Both the position numbers and the translations under genes were made by a program. From Haloarcula pelagica (lineage in GTDB: Archaea; Halobacteriota; Halobacteria; Halobacteriales; Haloarculaceae): a DNA stretch of 64,000 bases. Shown piece by piece: positions 43,382-51,544 of this stretch (position 1 is its first letter; each line of letters starts with the position of its first letter). The notes below the pieces were generated by a model. That model saw only the letters and a program-made list of their open reading frames with translations, was not told the DNA's origin and did not search any database. Location of the stretch: positions 1,736,001-1,800,000 of the forward strand of contig NZ_CP126161.1 of the NCBI RefSeq assembly GCF_030127105.1, written 5' to 3'.

Positions 43382-46092
43382 TATGTCGTCCGGAGGTGGT
43401 CGGTGCGTGGCTCGTACACCTCGCCTTTCTGTTTGAGCTTCTCGATCTCGTGTTCGGCTTTGGACTCGTCGATACCGACCTCCTCGGCGCGCTCGACCAC
43501 CACGTCGACGGGCGCTCCCTCGTCGTACTCGTCTTCGATGTCGGCGATGATCCCGCGGATGTTCTGGATGCGGTCCCGCTGGCTCTTGGAGGTCCCCGTC
43601 TCGACCACGTCGGCGTCGAACTCCCCGGTCTCGGGGTCGACACCGATCTCTTTCAGACAGTAGTGGGCGATCTCGACGGCCCGGTCCGCGTCTTCCTCCT
43701 CGACGGTGTCCGAGAGCCGGATGCGCGCGGAGGCTTCCGCCAGGCGGACCAGCGCCTCCAGTTTCCGGGCGGTCACGGGAACGGGGGCGTCCTCGTCCTG
43801 GCCTTTCAACCGCAGGTCGACGTAGAACTCCTCGATGACGGTCTTTGCCTCCTCGGTCATCGTCGGGAAGCAGTTCCGTTTCGCGTAGGCGATGTACTTC
43901 CGCAGGAGATCCGGTTCGATGGTCGGTGCGACCTCGTCGGTGACGGTCTCGACCTCCTCGGCCGAGTAGTTCGAAGTCGAGGTCTCGACCCGGTGGGTGT
44001 TCAACTCGCCGGCGTAGTTGGTCTGGATGATGTGCTGGGCGAGGTTGCGGTCCTCCTCCTCGTCCGGCTGGTCGGTGACCGTGAAGATCAGGTCAAAGCG
44101 GGAGATCAACGCCGGTTCGAGGTCGATCTGCTCGCCGATGGGCTCGTACTGATCGAACCGGCCGTACTTGGGGTTGGCCGCGCCCAGCAGCGAGCAGCGA
44201 CTCTTCAGTGTGGCGTTGATCCCGGCTTTCGAGACACTGATCCGTTGCTGTTCTAACGCTTCGTGCATCGCCGAGCGGTCCTCGGAGTTGTGGACGACCA
44301 TGCCGTTGGCGACGAAGTTATGTGTCCCAGCGACGGTCAGGTCGTAGACGCACGGATCCGGTCTGGATTCAGTTTCCGCAGGTACCGTCTCGACCGATTC
44401 GACACGCTGGCACGTCACGTCCTCGGTGGCAAGCTCTGGACGTTCAGAGGGGGGCACTCCATCTGAATCACCAGCCGAAAGCACCGTCGACGAGTCCGAT
44501 TCGATAGTCGGTACTGTTCCGCCGTCGGCGGCCGTCCCGGTCAGCTCTCGTGGAACGTACGCCCAGTCACCGGCCTCCAGATCGGCGGCTGGCCGTTCGA
44601 CACGCTCGCCGCCTTCGCGGACGAAGAACGGATGGTCCGCGGTCGCGGTGAGTCGTTCGCCCGTCTGGAGTGTCACCCGCGTCAGGTCCTCGGGCGCGTC
44701 GTACTCGTGGATGGCCGTCACCGGGCGGGTGACGAGCCGCCCATCGTCGGTCATCGTCCAGACCTGCAGGTCGTCGATAGCACGGATTATGCGACCGTTC
44801 GAAAGGGGCTCGACGGCACCGTCTTCGGCGTACTCGTGGGCGAGATCACGGATCCTGCTGATCCTGTCGGCTCCGTGGACGAGGGTGTCCCCGGTCACGC
44901 AACTCATCTTGTCCAGCTCGTCGACGGCGGCGATCCCTTGATCGGCCAGAACGAGCGCTCCAGCCTCCAACGTCCACTGTTGTCCGTCGCCGAAATCGTC
45001 TCTCACAGCCGCCGCGGTAAGGCCGGCAGAACTGGAGCCTTTCCCCGACGTGTAGACAGACCGAGGGGCGATCTCTCGGATATACGACAGCATCTGCGAT
45101 TTCCCCGTACCGGGGTCACCGATCAGGAGCATGTGCAGGTCACCCCGGATGCGTGAGCCGTCGGGGAGTTCCTTGGTCACACCGGAGAACAGCTGGAGCA
45201 TCATCGCGAGCTTCTCCTTCTCGTAGCCGTAGATGGAGGGGGCGATGGCGCCGACCATCTGGTCGTAGATATCGGGCTCGTTCGAGAGCTCGACGATGTC
45301 TTTCTTGTCGGCGTCGGTGATGTCCATGTCCTCGAACTGCTCGTCCTCGATGACGACGCTGACTCCGTCCATGTAGATGTCGAACATCGGGGACTTGTCC
45401 TGGTCCGACCCCTGCTGGTCGAGCTTGAGGACGCCCGTCACCCTGACGTGGTCGCCCGCCGTCACCGTCCCGGTGATGTCGTCCTCGACGTTGATGTCGA
45501 TGGACTGAGGTGTCTCGCCGCCGCGCAGGCCCTCGGGTGACTCCTGGACGCGAATCTTCTGGGCGTCGATGAACTGGGACTGTTCGGTGTTGAGCCGGAA
45601 CGGGCCCTGGCGTTCACAGCCCTGGCACTCGTGGGGTTCCTGGAAGTCGCCGGTGCTCTGGGGGATGCGGGTGAGGGTGCCACAGCGCTGGCACTCGAAG
45701 GCGGCCTCGATCACCTTCGGGCGAACGTCGGTCGCCTTCCGGACGATCCCCTGGACGGCGATGAGGTTGCCGTGGTGTTCGTGGCGGATCTCGCGGATGT
45801 CCTCGGAGTCGGGGAGGTTCTGGACACGGACGTGGGCCTGACCCAGCGAGACATCGACGGGGAGGTCGTACAGCCGCAGCGCCTCCTCGGCGTACTCCTG
45901 AAGCTGTTCGGGCTTCGTGCGGTAGTCGTCGGCCAGGTCGGGGTCGAACCGGTAGAGGTCCTGCCAGTCGATGTACAGCGACTTCTGGTCGTTGGGGTAC
46001 TTCTGGGCGAGCTCACCGATCTCGTTGCGGTAGTAGTTGCGGTAGAACTCCTCGAAGCGGTCGATGAGCTCGGTGTTGTCGGCGGTCGCCAT
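43381..46092 (-). CDS. mcm: MCM replicative helicase, intein-containing
   Basis: Minichromosome maintenance helicase, 903 residues as encoded. Removing the 205-residue intein leaves 698 residues, the usual haloarchaeal length. N-terminal zinc motif: CQRCGTL and CQGCERQG. P-loop: LIGDPGTGKSQMLSYIREIAP. Walker B: AAVDELDKM, then the intein. Post-intein: SEDRSAMHEALEQQRISVSKAGINATLKSRCSLLGAANPKYGRFD with sensor-1, then the Arg finger region SRFDLIF. The C-terminal winged helix is present. I chose the ATG at 46092; a TTG four codons upstream also exists. First gene of the mcm-minD operon. Confidence 0.97.
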   Translation of the reverse strand: MATADNTELIDRFEEFYRNYYRNEIGELAQKYPNDQKSLYIDWQDLYRFDPDLADDYRTKPEQLQEYAEEALRLYDLPVDVSLGQAHVRVQNLPDSEDIREIRHEHHGNLIAVQGIVRKATDVRPKVIEAAFECQRCGTLTRIPQSTGDFQEPHECQGCERQGPFRLNTEQSQFIDAQKIRVQESPEGLRGGETPQSIDINVEDDITGTVTAGDHVRVTGVLKLDQQGSDQDKSPMFDIYMDGVSVVIEDEQFEDMDITDADKKDIVELSNEPDIYDQMVGAIAPSIYGYEKEKLAMMLQLFSGVTKELPDGSRIRGDLHMLLIGDPGTGKSQMLSYIREIAPRSVYTSGKGSSSAGLTAAAVRDDFGDGQQWTLEAGALVLADQGIAAVDELDKMSCVTGDTLVHGADRISRIRDLAHEYAEDGAVEPLSNGRIIRAIDDLQVWTMTDDGRLVTRPVTAIHEYDAPEDLTRVTLQTGERLTATADHPFFVREGGERVERPAADLEAGDWAYVPRELTGTAADGGTVPTIESDSSTVLSAGDSDGVPPSERPELATEDVTCQRVESVETVPAETESRPDPCVYDLTVAGTHNFVANGMVVHNSEDRSAMHEALEQQRISVSKAGINATLKSRCSLLGAANPKYGRFDQYEPIGEQIDLEPALISRFDLIFTVTDQPDEEEDRNLAQHIIQTNYAGELNTHRVETSTSNYSAEEVETVTDEVAPTIEPDLLRKYIAYAKRNCFPTMTEEAKTVIEEFYVDLRLKGQDEDAPVPVTARKLEALVRLAEASARIRLSDTVEEEDADRAVEIAHYCLKEIGVDPETGEFDADVVETGTSKSQRDRIQNIRGIIADIEDEYDEGAPVDVVVERAEEVGIDESKAEHEIEKLKQKGEVYEPRTDHLRTT
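44287..44901 (-). mobile_element. mini-intein in MCM at the Walker B motif
   Basis: Residues 398-602 of the MCM precursor form an intein. It starts at Cys1 (CVTGDTLVHG, block A) and has a block B with TATADHPFFVR. It ends with block F (VYDLTVAGTHNFVANG) and block G VVHN, followed by the +1 Ser of the extein. The junction is DELDKMS then Ser-Glu-Asp-Arg. At 205 residues it has no LAGLIDADG or HNH endonuclease; the middle is a short disordered acidic stretch. It should splice but not home. Confidence 0.93.
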
Positions 46093-46236
46093 CTGGTTGG
46101 GCAACGATTGCGCCCGACAGGCTAAGAACCTTCGGCAACCGCGGCGGAAGTGACGGCACGGGCGGACCGACCGTCGGGACCGCGGGACCGACAGACGGCA
46201 TCGGGACGAGCCGACCCTGCTAGCGGCTCGGCCGGC

Positions 46237-47417
46237 CTACTCACCGAAACTGCGGAGGCTCTCGTAACAGGCGCCGATAGGGTGATAGCCCGGTTCCACC
46301 GCCGCCCCGTCGCCGGTCGGATACGGTTCGTTGTCGGCGTCGACCCGCTCGTACCAGTTGCCACTGGGCGCGACCATCGTCTCGGCGGCGTAGTCCCAGC
46401 AGTGGTCGTACCACTCCAGATATCGGTCGTCGTCGGTCCGCTCGGCCAGCGCGGCGGCGGCACCGATCGCTTCGGCCACCTCCCAGCCGTACTTGTCGTC
46501 GACGACGGGGTCGCCGTCCCGGTCCAGCGAGTAGTAGAACCCCCCCGCAGTCGTCGTCCCAGCCGTCGAGCGCCGCGTCGAACAGGTCCGTGGCGCGGTC
46601 CAGCAGCCACGCCTCGCCGGCGTGGCGGTGGAGGATCGACAGCAGTTTCGCCCACTCGGCGTGGTGGCCGGGCTGGTACCCCCACGGTCGGAACTGGTGG
46701 GTCGGGTCGTCGCGGTTGTACGCGAAGTCGTGGTCCCAGTCGGCGGTGTAGTGTTCCCAGAGCCGACCGTCGGTCTCGCCGGCTTAGGTCGACACAGAGC
46801 CGCTCGGCGACGGTCAGCGCGCGGTCGAGATACCGCTCCTCGCCGGTGACCTCGTAGGCGACGATGTTGGCCTCGCAGGCGTGCATGTTGGCGTTCTGCC
46901 CGCGGTAGTCCTCGGCGGTGTCCCAGTCGGCGTCGAAGACGCTCCGGTACAATCCCTGCTCTGGCTCGTAGAACCGCTCGTCCAGCAGTTCCCACGTCTC
47001 GTCGAGGGCCGCCTGCGCCCCCGCGACGCCGGCCTCGGTCGCTCGGGCGTACGCGAGGACGACGAACGCGTGGCCGTAACAGACCCGCCGGGAGTCGGCC
47101 GGTGTCGTCCCGTCCAGCAGCCAGTGGTAGCCGCCTCGTTCTACGTCCCGGAACTGCTCGTAGAGGAAGTCGGTGCCGCGTTCGGCCGCGCCCAGCCACG
47201 GGTCGGCCCCGAACAGGTCGACGGCCAGCGCGAAGTTCCGGGTGAACCGCGCCGCCGCGACCAGATGCTTGCTGTCGGGATCGTAGATCTCACCGGTTTC
47301 GGTGTCTAACTGCGCGACGAACCCGCCGTGGGTCTCGTCGACGCAGTCGGGGTAGTAGAACGCAAGCACGCCCTCGATGTGGTCCCGGAGCCAGTCGGCC
47401 TCGGTGTACTCGCTCAT
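46237..47417 (-). pseudogene. N-acylglucosamine 2-epimerase/mannose isomerase (AGE) family, two frameshifts
   Basis: AGE-type (alpha/alpha)6-barrel sugar isomerase. The N terminus is intact (ADWLRDHIEGVLAFYYPDCVDETHGGF, then WEGYHW-like ERGGYHWLLDGTTPAD). At about 46783-46788 (CTTAGG) the frame shifts, and the middle (DWDHDFAYNRDDPTHQFRPWG, QPGHHAEWAKLL) reads in another frame. A second shift lies in the run of seven C at 46540-46546 (six would be right), after which FYYSLDRDGDPVVDDKYGW through SFGE completes it. Correcting both gives about 393 residues, normal for the family. Two indels in one gene suggest pseudogene or poor base calling. ATG at 47417. Confidence 0.85.
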
Positions 47418-47506
47418 AGCCCAGCGTGGACGCCGGCGCAGTATGGGTCTGTCGGCGACAGGTGTGCAACCGTGTGAGTTAAGCCGCGAGTGTGTGAACG
47501 GCCGGC

Positions 47507-48034
47507 GTGGACAGCCCAGTGCTCATCGCGTTCTGTGGTCTCCCGGGTGTGGGGAAGTCGACGGCCTCTGGCTACGCCGCCCGGCAGTGCGAGGCCTCGC
47601 GGTATCGGAGCGACGAAGTGCGCAAATCGCTGTTCGAGGACCCCTCCTACACCGACGCCGAGATCGAGCGGACCTACGAGGAACTGCTCTCGCAGGCCAG
47701 AGCGGAGCTAGAACGTGGTGAGTCCGTCGTCGTCGACGCGACGTTCAACTCGACGGCCTACCGCGAGATGGCCGCCGAGACGGCCCGTTCGACCGGCGCC
47801 GAGTTGCTGTTCGTCAGGGTGACCTGTTCGCGCGAGGTCGTCAGAGAGCGGATTCGCGCCCGGGAAGGGAGCGTCAGCGACGCCGACTTCGCAGTCTACG
47901 AGGAACACCGAGCGGCGTTCGATCCCTTCGAGCGCGACCACGTCGTCGTCGACAACTCCGAGACGGTCGAGGCGACACACGACCAGATCGACCGGCAGGT
48001 CGTCGGAGCGGTCCGGGAGACGGTCCAGCAGTAG
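47507..48034 (+). CDS. P-loop kinase-like protein
   Basis: A 175-residue small AAA/zeta-kinase-like P-loop protein. Walker A is FCGLPGVGKSTASGYAA near residue 10, and the later VVVDATFNSTAYREMA and RVTCSREVVRERIRAREG (LID-like region) resemble ATP-dependent kinases of small molecules. It is a plausible sugar or nucleoside kinase, with substrate unknown. GTG start at 47507, divergent from the AGE gene by 89 bp. Confidence 0.8.
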   Translation: MDSPVLIAFCGLPGVGKSTASGYAARQCEASRYRSDEVRKSLFEDPSYTDAEIERTYEELLSQARAELERGESVVVDATFNSTAYREMAAETARSTGAELLFVRVTCSREVVRERIRAREGSVSDADFAVYEEHRAAFDPFERDHVVVDNSETVEATHDQIDRQVVGAVRETVQQ

Positions 48035-48062
48035 CTAGGTGGTCGAGAGAACCGGAGTGAAG

Positions 48063-48135
48063 TGGGATCGCCCAGATTTGAACTAGGGGCACGGGCACCC
48101 AAGGCCCGAAGGTTACCAAGCTACCCCACGATCCC
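48063..48135 (-). tRNA. tRNA-Pro (UGG anticodon)
   Basis: A 73-nt cloverleaf on the minus strand. The acceptor GGGATCG pairs with CGATCCC plus discriminator A. The anticodon stem CGGGC/GCCCG encloses loop CTTGGGT with anticodon TGG (Pro). The T arm carries GTTCAAATC. No intron is visible and CCA is not encoded. Confidence 0.93.
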
Positions 48136-48191
48136 GCACGTGAGGATGCGACCGTCACCGAGTAAAGGGTTTCGTTGCCCGTCGGGCCGTG

Positions 48192-50075
48192 CTACGGTGG
48201 CGCGAGGCCCCAGAAGAACGCGATTCCGAGCGTGGTCACGACGGCGAACACCGCCTGCAGCGGCGCACCCACTTTCACGTAGTCGCTGAACCGGTAGCCC
48301 CCCGGCCCGTAGACGAGGAGGTTCGTCTGGTAGCCCACCGGAGTCATGAACGCCGTCGACGCGGCGAAGGTGACCGCCAGGACGAACGCGAACGGATAGG
48401 CGCCCAGTTGCTGGGCCGCCTCGACGGCGACCGGGATCATCAGGACGACGGAGGCGTTGTTCGAGATGATGTTCGTCAGAAGCGCCGTCACGACGTACAT
48501 CAGTCCGAGGACGACGATGGGCGCGAACCCGGGCGCGGTCATCACGAACAGGTCCGCAAGCAGGTCCGCACCGCCGGTCTCCTGGAGCGCGATCCCGAGC
48601 GGGATGACCCCCGCGAGCAGGAAGATCACGTCCCACTGGACGGCGTCGTACAGCTCCTGGGGGCGCAGACAGCCGGTCAGCACCATCGCGACCGCACCGG
48701 CGAGCGCCGAGGCGACGATGTGGATGGGAGTGAGTGCGGCGACGCCGACGACGGCCGCGACGATGCCGACGGCGACGGGGATCTTCGACCGCCGGAAGTC
48801 GGGTCGTTCGATCTCCTGAGCGACGATGAAGTCGTTGTTGATGTTGAGGCGGTCGATGCTCTCGGGCGTGGCCTGGACCAGCAGAGTGTCACCGACTTTC
48901 AGCCGAACCCGGTCCATGCGCTGGCGGAACAGCTCACGACCGCGCCGGAGCGCCAGCACCGTCGCGTCGTAGCGCTGGCGGAAGTTGGTGGAGGCGAGCG
49001 TCTCGCCGACCAGCGACGAGCCCGGCGCGACGACGACCTCGACGAGGTTCGTCCGCTCGCTGGCGCTTTCGAGTTCCGCGTCGTCGACTTCGACCTCGGG
49101 CATCAGGTCCAGCCCCTCGGCGTCGAGGAGGTCGACGAGGGTGTCACGGTCGGTCCGGATCGCGAAGACATCGCCGGCCCGGATCGATTTCGGGCCCAGT
49201 GGTTCGAGAAAAGTTCGGCCGCCCCGGACGAGCTGGACGATGTCGACATCGAACTCGGTCTCTTCGAGTGCGGTCTGGACGGTCTGGCCGACGATCGGCG
49301 AGTCCTCCCGGACGACAACTTCGGTGAGGTACTCGCCCATCTCGAACTCGTCGGTGAGGTCCTCGCGGGCCTCGATCCGCGACGGGACGAGCCAGCGGCC
49401 GACCGTCAGCAGGTAGGCCGTCCCGACGACGGAGACGAGCAGGCCCAGTTGCGTGAACTCGAACATCCCGAAGGGGTGATCGAGCAGTTCCGCCGACAGC
49501 TGGGAGGCGAGGATGTTCGTCGAGGTACCGATCAGGGTGAGCATCCCGCCGAACATCGAGGCGTACGACAGCGGCAGGAGGAGTTTCGAGGGTGAAATCT
49601 TGCCCTCGTGTGCGATATCTGTCACCATCGGGAGTAGGATGGCGACGGCTGCGGTGTTGTTGATGAACCCGGAGATCGGCGCGACCAGTCCGACCGTCGC
49701 GCCCAGTTGTCGGGACTCGCTGTCGCCGGTCAGCGAGGCGAGTTTCGCCCCGAGTAACTGGACGATACCCGTCCGTTGCACCCCATCGGAGAGAATGAAC
49801 ATCGCCAGGACGGTGATCGTCGCCGTCGACGCGAAGCCCGACAGCCCCGCAGTCAGTGGCGAGCCGCCGTCCCCGGGCTGGTGGAGGACGTACACCGGAT
49901 CGGCCAGCAGGTTCGCGTCGACGGCGACGGTCGTCACCGGCTCGACGAGCAACAGCGCGACCATGACGCTGATCGCGGTCACGTCGACCGGGAGCGCCTC
50001 CGTCGCAAACAGCACGAGCGCCAGGAGGATCAGCGCGAACACGAACGCCATCCCCGGCGTGACTGACTCCAGCAC
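48192..50075 (-). CDS. SLC13/divalent anion symporter-like permease with TrkA-C domains
   Basis: A 627-residue membrane protein. About 11-12 transmembrane helices flank two cytoplasmic TrkA-C (RCK_C) domains near residues 215-370: EVVVREDSPIVGQTVQTALEETEFDVDIVQLVRGG and VEVVVAPGSSLVGETLASTNFRQRY. This layout is the SLC13/ArsB-like (DASS) permease with regulatory RCK_C pairs, probably moving sulfate, thiosulfate or dicarboxylates. Start is GTG at 50075; the ATG at MAFVF is a weaker choice. It lies 56 bp from tRNA-Pro. Confidence 0.88.
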   Translation of the reverse strand: MLESVTPGMAFVFALILLALVLFATEALPVDVTAISVMVALLLVEPVTTVAVDANLLADPVYVLHQPGDGGSPLTAGLSGFASTATITVLAMFILSDGVQRTGIVQLLGAKLASLTGDSESRQLGATVGLVAPISGFINNTAAVAILLPMVTDIAHEGKISPSKLLLPLSYASMFGGMLTLIGTSTNILASQLSAELLDHPFGMFEFTQLGLLVSVVGTAYLLTVGRWLVPSRIEAREDLTDEFEMGEYLTEVVVREDSPIVGQTVQTALEETEFDVDIVQLVRGGRTFLEPLGPKSIRAGDVFAIRTDRDTLVDLLDAEGLDLMPEVEVDDAELESASERTNLVEVVVAPGSSLVGETLASTNFRQRYDATVLALRRGRELFRQRMDRVRLKVGDTLLVQATPESIDRLNINNDFIVAQEIERPDFRRSKIPVAVGIVAAVVGVAALTPIHIVASALAGAVAMVLTGCLRPQELYDAVQWDVIFLLAGVIPLGIALQETGGADLLADLFVMTAPGFAPIVVLGLMYVVTALLTNIISNNASVVLMIPVAVEAAQQLGAYPFAFVLAVTFAASTAFMTPVGYQTNLLVYGPGGYRFSDYVKVGAPLQAVFAVVTTLGIAFFWGLAPP

Positions 50076-50114
50076 ACCGGGAGTGAGAGAGCGGCAGGCA
50101 AAAAGCGTGCGGAG

Positions 50115-51497
50115 TCACGCCTCCAGATCGGCGAGCAAGGCGCGGTAGCTCCGGTCGAACGCGCCGTCGTCGCGGACCGCGCCGATCGCTACCTCCGAGA
50201 CAGGGACCGCCAGCCGGCCGTCGGCGCCCGTCACGACGACGGCGTCGTGGTCGGTCTCGTCGGTCCACTCCCCGTCGAGGTCCCGGACCACCACCTCGCC
50301 GAAGTAGCTGCCAAGCTCCTCGACGAGGCTCGTGAACGCCCGGTCGTCGAAACTGTCGGTCCCGCCGTAGGTCGCGTCGGCGAAACGGTCGTCCTCCCAC
50401 TCGGCGTCGACGAGGTCGTCGAGACGAGTCAGCGACTCGGGGGTGAAATCCAGGTCGCGTTCGCTCCAGAACTCGGCGAACTCGGCCGCTCGCTCGGCGT
50501 GGTCGGCGCGGAGGCCGTCGCCGGCAGCCGGGTCCGACGCCGGATCGCCCTTCCGATCCATCCGGTCGAGTAGCGACTCTGTGGGGTCGCCCCCGGCCTC
50601 GGGGTCCGACGCCGCAGCCAGCGACCAGGCGTCCGTGCCGGTCTGGTTCCCGTCGTCGGTATCTGTGTCCGCGTCGGCCGGTGGCGTGGTGCCGGCCGTC
50701 GCAGCGACGCCCCCCTCAGCGTCCGGGATGTGAAACGCGTCGTCGTCCACCGGGTCCGCGTCGTCCGGTGTGTCGGCGACGCCTCCTTCGTCTGCGTCGG
50801 CATCGCTCCCCTCGTCCGCGTCGGCATCGCTCCCGTCGAACCCGGGCGTCTCCGTCGCCGGCTGCCAGCCGCCGGCGTCCTCCCAGCTCGTCACCGTCGA
50901 GTCCGTGTCGTCGCCCTGTGGCGACTCGCTGGTGGCTGGCCCGCTTGGCTCCGGTTCGTCTGCGGGGTCGCCCGCTCCCGCCGGACCGTCGGAGTCGGCG
51001 GGGACGGACAGCTCCGTCTCTAGTCGATCGAGGACGGCCGCGAACACCGGCTCGTCGGCGAACGAGCGCGCGGCCACGTCGAAGACGGCGACCGTGCGTT
51101 CGTCGTCGGCACCGGCGACGGTAACACCCCAGCCGTCGTCTTGGACCCAGCGGCCGTCCAGCTCCCGGACCAGCACCTCGCCGAGATAGCTGCCAAAACG
51201 GACGGTGTGGGTCGTGTACGCCGTGTCCTCGCTGGCCGCGACGGGCTCGTCGTCGAACTGATCGGCGACGGCAGCGTCGAGCCGGGAGAGCGACGCCGTC
51301 GAGAAATCGAGGTCGGCCGACCGGTCGGCGACCGTCTCGGCCCGCTGGCGGAACTCCGCCGGCGAGAGCGCGGCGCTGTCGGTCACTGTCGGGCCGTCCG
51401 AGGCCGGTTCGGTCGCGGACTCGCCACTCTCGGAGTGCTCGTTCGCGGTGTCGTCGCCGCCGCCGAGCGTCCGGCGGATACTGTCGAACAGCCCCAT
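50115..51497 (-). CDS. protein with duplicated unknown domain separated by an acidic linker
   Basis: A 460-residue protein. Two copies of one domain occur at about residues 45-160 and 345-458. Shared blocks are LDFSTASLSRLDAAV versus LDFTPESLTRLDDLV, and FGSYLGEVLVRELDGRW versus LGSYFGEVVVRDLDGEW. Between them lies a long linker rich in Asp, Glu, Ala, Thr and Pro with DADADEG repeats. No signal peptide and no catalytic motif. The paired soluble domain on a flexible linker suggests a binding or bridging protein. ATG at 51497. Confidence 0.8.
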   Translation of the reverse strand: MGLFDSIRRTLGGGDDTANEHSESGESATEPASDGPTVTDSAALSPAEFRQRAETVADRSADLDFSTASLSRLDAAVADQFDDEPVAASEDTAYTTHTVRFGSYLGEVLVRELDGRWVQDDGWGVTVAGADDERTVAVFDVAARSFADEPVFAAVLDRLETELSVPADSDGPAGAGDPADEPEPSGPATSESPQGDDTDSTVTSWEDAGGWQPATETPGFDGSDADADEGSDADADEGGVADTPDDADPVDDDAFHIPDAEGGVAATAGTTPPADADTDTDDGNQTGTDAWSLAAASDPEAGGDPTESLLDRMDRKGDPASDPAAGDGLRADHAERAAEFAEFWSERDLDFTPESLTRLDDLVDAEWEDDRFADATYGGTDSFDDRAFTSLVEELGSYFGEVVVRDLDGEWTDETDHDAVVVTGADGRLAVPVSEVAIGAVRDDGAFDRSYRALLADLEA

Positions 51498-51544
51498 ACC
51501 GATCGGATGGGTGGCCCGCTACAAGAATGTACGCTCCGCCCCAG

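Noticed and set aside
43171-44256. Long plus-strand open frame opposite mcm
   Set aside because: Antisense shadow of MCM with no protein-like features.
44287-44901. Full-size intein with homing endonuclease
   Set aside because: Only 205 residues lie between the splice junctions, and no LAGLIDADG or HNH motif is visible.
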